Assembly: GCF_014898815.1 (NCBI RefSeq)
Contig: NW_026515541.1
Span: 2,356,001 to 2,420,000, forward strand
Direction: 5' to 3'
DNA: 64,000 bases
Origin: Panonychus citri
Taxonomy: Eukaryota; Arthropoda; Arachnida; Trombidiformes; Tetranychidae
Shown one piece after another: positions 20,231 through 33,400 of the stretch (within the stretch, counting starts at the first letter, position 1; each line of letters starts with the position of its first letter). A program made the position numbers and the translations under genes. The notes under the pieces were generated by a model that made no database searches, was not told the origin of the DNA, and was given only the letters and a program-made list of their open reading frames with translations.

Positions 20231-23200
20231 ATGGCTTCAATTTCAAATATTATTGTGCTTCTTGCTTTCAATTTGCTCTACTCGAACCTCGTTCAATCGT
20301 CAACGTACTCGAAGAAACTTATGTAAGTCGAAAAAAAAGATTCTTAAATTAATTGCTGATTCTGTTCACTTCTAATTCTGATTGTTTCTCGTTTATTTCA
20401 CGATTTCATATTCAGTTTTCAACAATATAATGAAAATCCTCATTCGAGACAAACTAATGTCACATCGAAGCTTTCGCAAAAAGTGGACTTATTTAGAGAT
20501 AGTGTTGGTAGATTTTCTAGAACGCAATCAATTAATGTGAGTAAATGGAGATTAAAATTGGATTTAAAATAATTAATTAGTTCAATTGGTTGATTCTCAT
20601 TTGTTCTTAAAGAAATTAGAACAGGATTCATGTTCATGTAATTCGTGTCTCAATGGACCTTCTTGTCGTGTTGAAAATAAAATTAGATCAAGTCGAGTTT
20701 ATTCTGATGAAGATACTGAGGATGATCAATCGAATGTTCAATGTGGGGAAGTCTTGAATTCGCCGAACGGAATTGTGACCTCACCGAATTATCCTAATCC
20801 ATTCAATGTCTCTGGTGAATGTCTTTGGAAGATTAAAACATCAGATGGATCTCGATTGGTTGTTAATCTAATTGATTTGGAATTAGATTCTTCTCTTAAT
20901 TGTACTCGAAATGTGCTAATCGTTTACGATGGACCAACTGATCAAGACTCTCAACTATTAGTTGCTTGTAATCAGAAGCAACTGGCTGATAGTTTGATTA
21001 CTTCAAGAGGCAATGAGTTGACAATCAAGTTAATCACAAACGGATCAATGAATTATTTCAAAGGTTTTAAATTTTATTATGAAACTGATTGTAATAATTT
21101 CATTGAAGACATAAGTGGATCAATAGAGAGTCCAGTCTATCAGAACTCAAAGAGTCTTAATTGCTCTTGGACAATTAAAGTACCAAAAGGAAACAATATA
21201 AGTTTGGTCATTGAGAAGTTTAAATCAGCTGATTCTTCATGTTCATCGAGTTACTTATCATTCATTGGCAATCAATCAACCAAAACCTTCTGTCAATCAG
21301 TTGATTACACAGATTTCGACCCAATTTTAATCGCTGATAATCAAGTACAAATCAATTTTGTCCATCTTAATCCTGGTAATCAATCATATTTCCGATTAGA
21401 GTGGAAACTAGTTGGATGTGGAGGTGAAATTATTGAAAGTGAAGGTGAATTGGTTTCTCCAAATTATCCTGATTCTTATCCAAATGGATTAAATTGTCTC
21501 TGGAGACTCACAGGTAGACCTAATCAGGCGATTAAAATCTCCATAGACGAATATCATATCGAGAGAAATGACTCGTTGCAGATATTTGATGGACCGAACA
21601 CAAGATCACATCGACTTTTGAACCTTTCAGGTCGCCTACATGAACCAATTAGTTTAATGACCATAAGGAATCAAGCAACAATATCTTTCGGAGTTGATGA
21701 ACGTTTCAATGGAAAAGGATTCAAATTATCTTATCAAATCCATAATAATAATTATGGTTGCGTGAATACCTTTCGTACAATGAAAGGTTCATTTGCTTCC
21801 CCTGGTTACCCGAATCGTTTTGCTAGACCGAGTTCATGTGAATATTTCCCGAATATGAAAACAGATACGTTTCAGTTACAATTGAAGATCTGGATATTCC
21901 TTGGTCAGTTAATTGTACTGACCATTATGTAAGCTTTTCGGATCAATGGGGAACTGAATCTGCTCGATTCTGTGGCGATTCATTTCCAACCACTCCATTC
22001 AAATCTCAATTCAATAAACACATTAGAGTTTCTTACTTTTCCAAGAATTTACATAATGGACGAGGATTTAAGGCCAGTTATCAAACGACTTTTGACTCAA
22101 TGTTATATGTTTATGACACTTCAAATGAATTGAGTAATTTTAATTATCCACCGATATCAACGGATGATGAAGCTTCGTTCCATTATCATTTCGATGCTAT
22201 AGATAGACGCAAACAGACAGTTCTGGTTTTCGTCGATCTTGCCATCAAATCGAACTCTAAAAGCTACATTGAATTACGAGATGGAAAATCAAATGATACA
22301 ACAAAAATCGTCCAATATAATAACTCATCTCTCCCTCTGCCTCACATTTTTGGTAATTCGTTTCATTTCTATGTTAAAGGTCAAGTTCTGTTCAAAGTTT
22401 TGTACTCACAGTATTCTGATTCATGTAAATATGAACTGAATAGTTGGGAAGGAACATTTAGTTCACCAGGATATCCAAATGATTATCCTCCTTCTCGAAC
22501 TTGTGTTTGGAAAATTAATCTTGCCCCAGGTAATTTAATCTCTTTGAAGTTTCATTCATTTGATATTCAATATGATCAATTCTGTGCCTTGGATCATTTG
22601 GAGATTCGAGAAGAAAATGAATCCGGTAAACTCATTGGCCGATTTTGTGGATCAAATTTACCTCAATTAAACTCGACTCAATATTATCCAAGTTTATGGA
22701 TTAGATTTAAATCTCATGCTAATGGTTCAGCTTCTGGATTCAAAGCTTCATACAAAACAATCAAAGATCTAAAAATTAACTCTGATTCTGGTAAAATTGG
22801 ATCGTTTGCTTATCCAAGATTATTTTCATCGGAAAACAATCAAAGTTGGACAATCAAAACCAGTGATTCGTACAAGATTAAGTTTAAATTGGAAAAAATT
22901 GATATTCTCGATGATTCGTTCAACGGCTCATGTGCTAATTCAAGTGTCACAATTTATGATGGTCCATCGGTGAACAGCTCGATTCTCGGTCAGTTTTGTG
23001 GTTATCGTGCTGATGGCCTTCCAATTTATACAACTTCTTCAGTTGCTTATGTCCATTTCAAGCCAAACTTCCACTTATCTAGATTCTTATTAAGTTGGAC
23101 ATCGGTCAATAGTGACATTTCACTCCCATTTAGTGCTGATCCTAATCATCTATGTAAATACACTGCGAATCTCAAACTGAACCAAAACGCAACTTTGTTT

Positions 23201-26200
23201 TCAAGTTCTTATTCAAATGATGTAAATTGTAGTTGGTCCATTTCGAGTCCCATTGGAACTCAGTTACGAGTCGAAATCAATGAGATGGACATTAAGTCCC
23301 AATCAGATGAAAAATGTACCAAGAATAGAGTCTCTTTTTACGATTACAGTTTTGATCATAAAAAAACTTGGAATATCAATCGAGTCCTTTGTGAAAACAA
23401 AGATAAATTGTTCATTCTCGAAGGTAATCAATCGTTGATCTCATTCTTCAACTATGGTGGCTCATCAACCAAACTAAAAGGGTTCAATATAACAGTGAGA
23501 CCGATTTGTGGTGGTACATTTTATGAACCAACGGGTAATATTGATTCATCTTTACTTGGACCATTCGAAACCTGTTCATGGAAAATCATTGTTCCAAAAG
23601 GTCGTAAAGTCGAACTTAAATTCCGATCTTTTAACTTGGGCTCGTATAACAACTACTGTTCTAATGGTTATTTGAGTATTCGTGGCGGTGCATCTCCTAA
23701 CTCTCGATTTATTGGACATTATTGTGGATCAAATTTACCTACGAAAATAATATCCAATTCGAATCAACTTTTTATTTCAACTTATGTTCCTTCATCAGAA
23801 CAATTCGTAAGTCATTAGTTTAATCATTGAACGACAATTGATGTAGATTTTTCTCTTGACAGGAATTTTCTTTGTCTTACCGACAAGTTTCAACTCCATG
23901 CGAATTTCAAGTTGAACTCGACCAATCAAATCCATCGGCCATAATTCAGCTTCCTCAATATCCTTATTCTCCTGTTCAATACTCTGAGTGTGATTGGGTC
24001 ATCAAAGCTCCAATCGACAGAGTTATAAGAATCGACTTTGAAATACCAGATGATGATGTTAAATGTGATCTGAATACGACTTATATTGACATTTACGAAG
24101 GTTCCACTCAACTATCGCCTAAAATTGGTCGATTCTGTCCAATAGCTCGGACAACAAGTGTCGTTACTTCAGATAATCGGATGCTCATCCATTTTGTTAC
24201 CAAAGGAGGGACTGGGTCGAGTTCGTTCAAGGCAACAGTAAATCTTCACGTTTGTGGTGGCAATTATATCATCAAAAAAAGCACCTCGATTAAGAGTCCA
24301 TCTTATCCCAAACCGTACGATGTTAACCTAACCTGTAGTTATAACATTTACTCAACAAAAAAGAGCGACATGTTGACTTATCGATTCGACACAATCGACT
24401 TACCTTGCAAAGACAATAGTAGTTCAGGTGATTACTTAGCAATCTATGAAAATGATCACTCAGGTAAACTCGTAAGTAAGGTTTGTGGGGCACAAGAATA
24501 CGAGTACAGATTCATAGAAACTCATACCAATCAACTATTCATGATCTTCAGATCAGATTCAGTGATTGCTGGTAAAGGTTTTCAGGTTTGGTTCGAGCAT
24601 CATGATCGTTGTAAGTTTATCGTTATTCTAAATGTTTGATTTGTCAAATTATCTTGATTCTTAATTTTTCATCTAATCAGCTCTTGATAGCAGGATATTC
24701 ATGGGCAGTGGATCTGGATTTATTGAAACTCCTCGATTCCCAGATATCTATCCTGCTGGTGGAAATTGCTCTTGGTTTTTTATCGCACCAATTGAAAATC
24801 GAGTCACTCTTAACTTTACTCATTACAATCTTAAACCAGTCGATAAAGTTATAATTGATTATTATCCAATGCAATCAATTGGCGAATTTGGCTCAGATGC
24901 TTATACAATATCACCAGAAAATTTTACTCTCCCCTGTAAAAGAAATACCAGTAGCTGTGTAATTCAGTCACCGAATAATAAATTAGCTGTTTACTTTGAA
25001 ACTCATTCGGGTCTGGATGCTGGTCAAGGCTTTAGAGCTGATTTTCGTGTTGACCAACCAACAGGTAAATTCACTAACTAACAATCAAATACTCGATAAT
25101 CTCTAAGTAATATCAATCTAACTAATACAAATCTCATCGATTCAATCATTAAGAATGTGGTGGTTTTATCAATGCAACTTCCAGATCAATTATTTCGACT
25201 AATTTTTCGCGCCCAATCGATGGTTTGAGGATCTCATGTGCTTGGGAAATCGTATCCGAAACCCAAGGTAACGAAACGACGTCTAAAACATAATACACAA
25301 AGTTCATAATTTTCTTTGTTATTTATGTTCATTGTGGCAAAAATTGAGTAATTCTGACTACTATTTTCGTCTTTCTCTGATAGAATCCGAACAGATCACA
25401 CCCTGGATATCGTTTGAAACAATCGAAGTCTTTGGATCGGCTGAAAATGATTCGATTTGCTCTATTGGGAACATAACTCTTTCATTCTCTGAAGGTTTGT
25501 ATCTGAAAGCAAAAATTCCAAATATCGATATTGACTATTGTGTATTCCCCTTTCAGTTTCTGTTCTAAATAATCGAGCACTTGATGGACATAACATAGTA
25601 CTATGTGGAAAGAGTTCGAAAGTGATTACAGTCAATTCTCCAATCTCAACAGTATTCTTTCGCCAAATGAACGCTAGTTTTAATCGAACTCGAGGTTATC
25701 GTGGTTTTAAGGCCACTTATCACCTTAGCCAATGTGGGGGAACAATAGAAGAATCCAAAGGTACAATAAAAACACCAGGTTGGCCGGGTAACAACTATCC
25801 AATTGACACTGTTTGTGTTTGGACAATTGTGAATCTTGGCTTTGAATTGCAACTGGAGTTCGAAGCATTTGAATTGGAAGATGATTGTTCCAAGGATAAT
25901 TTGCTTATCAACGAAATCGATGATCTAAAGATAACTTCACTTGGTCGTTACTGCTCAAAGAATAAGCCACCACTCATACGATCCTACAAGAGCGGAATCT
26001 CAATCATATTCAAAAGTGATGGGAACACAACAGGAAAAGGGTTCGTATTGACCTACAAGGCAATAAAAAGTTCTTGTAATGAATACAGAACTTCAGTCAC
26101 TAGTTATTACGACCGAGAGCTTTCCCCTTACAAAGCTAATCAAGACTGCGAATCAATATTAGAAGTCGATCCAATGTATCAACTTAACTTGACTTTTGTA

Positions 26201-26767
26201 AATCGATTTGATATCGAAGATTCAGTTAATTGTTCTAAAGATTATCTAGATATCAATGAGTGGAGAAACAATTCTTACAATCATATTGGTCGATACTGTG
26301 GATACAATTCACCAGGATCGATAATTTTCAAAGAGAATAAAGGTAAACTTGTATTCCATTCCGATGGAGATGATCGTCGTGGAGATGGATTCGATTACTA
26401 TGTCACGAAATATTGTCGAATGACTATCGATAAAAGAGGAAATGGAACAATTAAAAGCCCTGATTATCCGTATCTCTATGGAATTAACTATTGTGAGTGG
26501 AGTTTCAAGGGACAGGAACCAAATGATACGATATTCGTTCATTTTAACGACTTCGACTTGGGTGCTGAAGAACCATGTGAAGACAACTACCTCGAAGTGA
26601 TAGAGAAGAATCTAGTTACAGGTCATGATTCAGTTCGAAGGTACTGTGCTAAGAATTCAGTTGAAGATATAAAATCTCATGGAAATCTGAAGATAATATC
26701 AAACTCGAAGAAATTTGGTTCATCGCGAGGATTCAACTTTGACTATCAAATTTTTCCAACTAATTAA
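20231..26767 (+). CDS. Secreted multi-CUB, cubilin-like protein; one frame break in exon 3
   Basis: Exons are 20231-20322, 20416-20536, 20613-23806, 23863-24610, 24681-25064, 25154-25267, 25384-25494 and 25557-26767. The first gives a clear signal peptide (MASISNIIVLLAFNLLYSNL), too short for the ORF track length filter in that frame. After a hydrophilic stretch and a Cys-rich EGF remnant (CSCNSCLNGPSC), about 16 CUB modules follow, marked by CGG...G.I.SP.YP starts, C.W.I strands and YDG or IYE blocks; some (fifth, eighth, fifteenth) are degenerate. No C-terminal membrane segment is seen. Cubilin is a peripheral endocytic receptor with 8 EGF and 27 CUB modules, so this is a shorter relative. 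The frame shifts by one missing base between 21842 and 21875; allowing for it, the length is about 1,991 aa. Intron 7 uses a weaker GTTTGT donor. AATAAA at 26805. Confidence 0.88.
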
Positions 26768-27149
26768 TTAATCCAATTGTTCATTTATCGTGTTATTATT
26801 TAATAATAAACATAATGCAATATGCGTTTTAATCAATTGCTCATTATTTTTCCTCGCGATTGTTGGGTAATTGAGGTGATGAAGATATTGATTTGTTAAT
26901 CAATTGAAATAAACTAGTTTCATTAATCTTCAGAATTTAATTGCTACAAGTACAAAAAAACTAGAGAAATTGTGAACAAACAGTTTGATTAGAAACAGGA
27001 TTAAATTGAATTTAGTTTTAATGGCAGAAAAATAATCAATCATATTATTTGACTTGTGTCCGAATGGTCAATCAATATTCTCGTTTTCGATAAAGTTTTG
27101 CAAATCAACTTTGAATTTATATCAGAATTGATTCGATCGGACAATCAGA
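26768..27149. other. Spacer, CUB gene to DEG/ENaC-like gene 1
   Basis: Contains the CUB-gene polyadenylation signal (AATAAA, 26805) and the upstream region of the next gene. AT-rich; nothing else recognisable. Confidence 0.5.
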
Positions 27150-28376
27150 ATGTTAATCTTCCGATGCTTTCAATCACTGGTGATCCTTGTTTGTATCATT
27201 GGTTTCACTTTCCAATTGGCCGATGTAATTATTGATTTTCTTAAATTTGAAGTTCTGTTTGAATCAACCTTTCAATTTCCTGAGAGTATTGAAATACCAA
27301 ATATCGATATTATTTTTCCTTTGAGTTCGGTTATTAATATCAGCTCATTGTACCTGAGAAAACCAAGTGAATTGGGTGAAATTTGTCGAGTTCATACAAA
27401 AAGACGGAATATTAATACGAATACATTGATAGAGTACCGGAAGAACTGTGCTCAGTTGAACCCATCACCTTTCATATTCGAAAGATATTTGGCAGAAATT
27501 ATGACCATTGGCGATGTTCAAAGCTCGCTAATTGATATTAGACCCAAAATATTGGCAATAATATACCGAAAACTGGATTTTCTAAGGCTGGGCTATTGCA
27601 AAATCGATCATTATTTCACTGGTTATAGTTATATCATGCGAATCAAATGCCAAAATGAGTCCAGGCCATTTGTTGATCGATTAACTAAAAATCTAATGGG
27701 GAACAGTAACATTCTATGTTTCACTCACCAGTTATTTCAAATATTTGGAATTCGTTTGTCTGATCCTAATAGTAACATCGAAACACGATTCAGTAAATAT
27801 CGACCGATCCATCCGAAGAAGAATAAATTATTTTATGTAAATTTGGACTTTAATCGAAACATAATTGAAAGTTTACCTTGGCCACAATCGTCGAGATGCT
27901 TACATTACGATAGATCATCAATTCTAATAAAATGTTTGAATAAACATTTAGCTCTCAACAATTATGTCCACGTCGACACAGTTATGGAGTTTGACGGAAA
28001 ATATCCACTCAATTATCGATTTGCTACTAATTCTTTATATGAGAACCTCATAGAGAATATAACTGACCAGTGTCTCGATTATATCAAATCGCCACAATGT
28101 CGATATATTGAATACCAAACAAGGCACGACTTTTACTCATTCGATGAAACCACGGAACAGGCAACAATTTGTCTCGATCCACCTCTTCACGCCGATCTGT
28201 ACATTCGAGGTTATCCCAAATCAAACATCGCCGAACTGCTCATCTACATCAGCAGCATTTCTGGAGTTTGGTTTGGATTCTCAGTCTATGGACAATTAAA
28301 ATCGCGAGATTGGAAACTAATCAAAAACTGTTTCAAACGACCGATCACCGATGCTAACAATCAGAATCACGATTAA
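27150..28376 (+). CDS. DEG/ENaC-like channel subunit 1 (chemosensory-type), intronless
   Basis: Single-exon ATG-to-TAA frame of 408 aa. Topology is that of the degenerin/epithelial sodium channel family: a short N-terminus with TM1 at about residues 7-33 (LVILVCIIGFTFQLADVIIDF), a large extracellular loop with Cys residues and N-glycosylation sites, and TM2 near 365-390 reading LLIYISSISGVWFGFSVYG. The GFS triplet in TM2 matches the G/S-x-S selectivity-filter pattern of the family. The N-terminal HG gating motif is not evident and the loop is very divergent, so ligand and ion selectivity cannot be told. Spider mites carry a large expansion of such genes, proposed as chemoreceptors. A paralogue lies at 58505-59710 (shared GYCKIDHYF/SYCKIDHYF, PLNPDLFIR-like and TM2 text). 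AATAAA at 28398. Confidence 0.78.
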   Translation: MLIFRCFQSLVILVCIIGFTFQLADVIIDFLKFEVLFESTFQFPESIEIPNIDIIFPLSSVINISSLYLRKPSELGEICRVHTKRRNINTNTLIEYRKNCAQLNPSPFIFERYLAEIMTIGDVQSSLIDIRPKILAIIYRKLDFLRLGYCKIDHYFTGYSYIMRIKCQNESRPFVDRLTKNLMGNSNILCFTHQLFQIFGIRLSDPNSNIETRFSKYRPIHPKKNKLFYVNLDFNRNIIESLPWPQSSRCLHYDRSSILIKCLNKHLALNNYVHVDTVMEFDGKYPLNYRFATNSLYENLIENITDQCLDYIKSPQCRYIEYQTRHDFYSFDETTEQATICLDPPLHADLYIRGYPKSNIAELLIYISSISGVWFGFSVYGQLKSRDWKLIKNCFKRPITDANNQNHD

Positions 28377-30434
28377 TTGTATTACAATCAAATGAATAAT
28401 AAAATGATCTCATTCTAATCTAGTGAGTTGTTGATTGATCACAATTGTAATTTCGGTACAGAAAACGCTATTTAATATACAGTAATTTAATCATTTCGTT
28501 TGAGATTAATTGTTACAATGGTTTCTTTTTTATATAAAATTGGATAACAATTGATGATAATGTTATACTTCCCATGGAATAGTAATTAATTTAGATCATT
28601 AAATCACCAATGGAAGAGAGTTGATTACAATTTAGTGTTTGTTGTTAATACTTTTGTGAGAAGAATCAAATTGAAGTCGTAAAATTAACTGTGGTGATTA
28701 AGTTTTCGTTTGGTTTGTTGGGTCTTCCACTTTTAGGCAACTCAGTGAAATTTTGAATTAGAAAAAAAAGAAAACAATTAAAATGGTTGATTATGAAAAT
28801 GATTAGATTGGAATAGTTTCTCAAGATTGGATTACATTAATTAATCGCAAGTAAATTATCAATCAAATTAATTATTTCCAAGGTACAAAATTAAAATCAG
28901 TTATAAGCACATTGGTAAAAACGATATAAAGTATAATTCTGATTCCTTTTGGATACAATTGTTGTGACAATTAAGGTCGATATCTAATCTATGATAACAA
29001 TTAAGATGATAACAGTGGAAATTTTTTCAATCCTGTCAATATATATAAGTATATTTTTTATCCCAGTAAATTGTTGGTGATTTTTTCGTTGATTTAAAGT
29101 TGATTCCAAGTGTAAATCTAATTGGATACAATTAAGGAACCAAATTGATCAAGAATATGATTAACCAAAGTATCTACAGCTGATGATTGTTGTGATAAAA
29201 GTGATGATGTGGATGATGATGATGATGATGATAATTTGATTTAGTAAACAAAATTTGTTTTAATTCAGTTGATCTTGAACAAGTTAAAGTGTCCATTTGG
29301 AGATGACGTTAATTGTGATGATGGTGAAAAAAATGATTATTAATTTTTGTCTATTTACAACAGTCTTGGATGACGAATCCCATTTTTCACTGTACAACAA
29401 TTAACTAATTGTTTACATGTGATGATCGGCTTGTAAAACTTTCATGATTAAATCAAACTGGTCCAATAAATCAGAATGAAATAACAATAAAGTTTAGTGT
29501 TGGTGATGATTAAGATGATTACGAGATTAAATCAATTGTGAATTTGCTCTTTACGAGGATGTTGACCATTTTGGTCAATCTGTCAGTCTCTTGATATAAA
29601 TGTCTTTTCAATAAAAACAATAATGATTAAAGAGATAATAATCAAAAATTGATCACATTTCAATTACAATTGTTGAATTGCGATTGAAATTAGATTTGTA
29701 CATGAAAAATTGTGATCGGCGAAATTTAATTGACGATTGATAATGAAGTCAATTGTCAATTTAGTTCATCTTGTTGATTGCCAAGTGTTACAATTGTATC
29801 CTCGTGGAGTTGATTAGTTGATTCTCTTGATTGATTACTTGTTATGATATAGTTAATTAACATGCAACGATAAAAATGCCAACTTCTTTTGTAATTATTG
29901 GATAACGAGATGATGGTAATACGATATTCAAACTTTTCCTTGGATTTGACCTCAAATGTCCAAAAAAATTTTTCTTTTTCATCTTAACCATAATCAGCTG
30001 AAAAAGGCGATGATTCAGTCGAAATTCAGGAGATTTTAACCTGGAAAATCATGGATAACATAGATTGGAAAGGAGAAAGGAAGCCAATAGGATTTTCTTT
30101 GTGCAAAGAATTGAAAACTATCCAGAATGAAGAAGTGAATATGTAAATACATGGAGAGAGAAAAAAGGATAAGACATGATTCGGTGGCAAGAGAAAGTTG
30201 AACAGAAAATGAATATTGCATGGATAAAGAGAATAGAAAAGTAGATTAAGGAAATTAACAGGTAACAACAAGGTGACAATGATGATGAGGGAAAAAAATT
30301 CGAAAAGAAAAATGAGAAAGCTATGTTGCTTTAAATACGATTATGTTGAATGTTGATTGTGTTTGGAATGGAAAAAATTAACTTTTTGTGCTTTTTGTTT
30401 TACTGTGGAAACAATTTAGACTTTACTTGGATTT
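28377..30434. other. Non-coding region, DEG/ENaC-like gene to ETS 3' end
   Basis: Two kilobases of AT-rich DNA without a convincing gene; it probably includes the 3' UTR of the ETS gene. A (GAT)n run lies at about 29212-29232. Short minus-strand ORFs near 30026-30271 are hydrophobic chance frames. Confidence 0.5.
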
Positions 30435-33400
30435 TTATATCAATCCAATTGGATGTGCTCTCCATCCTGTAGCATTTGGACCAAATTTATATACCAATCG
30501 TCGGCCGAAAACGGGTAACAATACTTGACTCTTATAATAGTACCTAAGGTAAGAAAGGTTGAAGGGTAAATGAGAGAGAAATTTTAGTAAACGATGGATT
30601 TCGATTGGTGGTACAATAATTTACCTCATTGCTCGACTTAATTTCTCATAAGTCATTCGAGGATTTTGTTTCCTTTGGCCCCAAAGTTTGGCAACTTTAT
30701 CTGATTGGACGAACTTGAAAACGCCGTCTTCTCGTCTTTCCCATCTAATCAAACTTGGATTTGTAGCTGAGTCTAAAAGTAGATCTCGAATGAATTCCCA
30801 AAGTTTACCATTTCCTTTTCCTTTTAGAAGAAGAATAAAAAAAAACAATGAATATCGTTAACTTCAGGAGGAATAAGTCACTGTTGATTTATGTCAATTA
30901 CCTTGTCTATTTCTTGATTTAGCATCTTTCTTAGGGGGTCGACCTCTTCTGCCAACCTTTTTAACGGGGACAGTTAATGGTGTAGTCAAGGTTGGTATTG
31001 ATTTACCGGGTAAACCAGTAACTGGATCAACAATTGTATGGCCTGGGATAGCAGATACCAAATTAGGATCAGTGTTTTCAACGGCTGCCAATAAATGGGC
31101 TGATTGTCTTTCATTAACGGTTGTCATAGAGCTACTAGTTGATTCTCTATCAGATTCTGAAAAAAAAGATAGAGAGTAATAGAAAAGAGAAACAAAATTA
31201 GCATTAATAACCCATTTAAAGAATTCCAATTACAAGCCAATTTTGAATCGACAAATGTATGACTAATATTATCATCAGAAAGATATAAAGTCAGGTTTAA
31301 ATGTCAACAAAAATTGAATAGTAATTAATATCAGGTAATTTACCACTTCCTGACGATGATGGACTACTTCCTTGACCATCAAGATCTAAACAAGAGCTTC
31401 GAAGAAGATCAAAACTTGGTAAATTTGGGAAACAATTGTAATCACCAGTTCCAGGGCTGTTAAGTGTTGTTACATTTCCTGTTAATAAACAAAAAAAAAG
31501 AGCAAAAGAGAAATTAAAATTATGTAAATAAAGTGAAAGAAAATTAATATTCAAATAGTAAAATTTAGTTAACCAACATCACAATAGCTAAAAGATGTTT
31601 AAATAATCAACTGGTGGTTACAAATAACAAAGGTAACAATTAAATCGGTGTGTCAACAATTGGGACGAAAAAAAAATACAAGAAAAACAAACAATTAACC
31701 AAAAAAAATTCATGTTTAGTTAATTAGATTTGAGAGAAAAGAACAAAAAAAATTTGGAAAAATTTGATTACCGAAAATGAAAATTACCAAAGTAACGGTT
31801 ACGAAAATAAATCGAACCGGAAACGGATAAGTGACCAATCGGTTAACCGGTTAATTTAATAATCGAATTAATTTGTTTGTTTGTTTTTCTCTTAAAATTT
31901 GTAACTTGTGATGATTCTTACAATTAAAACTAATTACATGTAAATTAATTTCTTAAATTAAGTATTTCCTTGTTCTCTTTTCAATTTATCAATTTTCTTC
32001 TTCGTTTAATTAATCATCTTGCTTTCTATTGGAAACCTTTTAATTGTCTCTTTCTCTTTGTCTCAATGAGGGGAGAAAAAGATTCTTTTTCTAAAATAAT
32101 TTAGTCGATTTTTCCTATATCAAAGTCTCATGAGAAAATATTGATGACACAATTTAAAGATAATTGGACAATTAACACGATTGATATTCTAAAGGTTTAA
32201 ATTTGTAACTTTTAGAATAAATCAATCAACAAGATTCGCATTGCTGATCCGAAGTAAACTTTCATGTTCTCTGTGATAATCTTTTTGTTATTGATTATTA
32301 ATTTTTGTTTTTCTCTTTTTTTACTGATTTTCTATTTTAGGTGTGCACTTTACATGGTCTGATTTCCAATGTGTCAATACACAACTTCCGTGGAGGATTA
32401 AGATCTACTGTTCGGACTGAGAATTAACCATAAGATGATTTGGAGAATCAAGAATATGGCCTAGAAAGATGATTAAAATGTGTCTCTCTCCCTTGTGACA
32501 TCTTGGATCGGATTAAACTTGTCATTTATTATTCAGTTGTAACTCATGATGACTACTAAAGATGACGATTATTCCTGAGGATTGTTTGGTTCTGTTTTTA
32601 GGTTATTTCAATGTTACTCAGGCTCTCTCTCTCTCTCTCTCTCTCTCTGGTACATTTATGTTACTTCTTACACCTTGTTGGCCTTAATCATCTAATCAAA
32701 TGGTGTGTATCATTTACTCATGTACCCAGAAACTTTGATTGTCATTACAATTTATTGATTCACAAGAAAGTGATGGTAAGTTTTTCATCAATTGAGAAAA
32801 ATATATATAATATATTCAAAGTAACATGTATCATCTTACTGAGAAAGAGAAAAGATTTGAACGGGAAAATCCTGAATCAATGAGAAATATTTTAATATCT
32901 TGACATATATCCGACAAAATACAGAATTAGTGAGATTTTAAATTCTCTTGATTCTAAAGCTTGGATTATAATCATAATTATAAGATAATCTTCTCATTCA
33001 TTCATAATATAGTAATACTTTTCTCTTCCTTTCTCTATATGATCTTCATCGTAGTTTCATTTTTCTAATAATTTTTCTATTATTTTACTTATCTAGATTT
33101 GTAATCAACAAAGAAACACCAACGAAACCGTATATCCATTAGTGTTTGAAGGCATCAGAGAAGAAGAAAAGTTTCAAGACATAAATTCTCATGTGAAATC
33201 ACGAAATATCATTTGGTATATTCCAAATAACATGTTCGTCAACATCAATAATGATGATGATGATGAGGATAATTCATCTTATGGGCCAGAAAGAAAATGA
33301 CCAAGAAAGAATCAAACTTTGAGTTGTAAGTGTGAATGGAAAAACTTTCCCCAGTAAACATGGTCATCTAACATTCACCTACGTGTAGATCATCATCATC

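Noticed and set aside
30026..30271. Hydrophobic minus-strand ORF next to the ETS last exon
   Set aside because: Lies downstream of the ETS stop, low complexity, likely 3' UTR.
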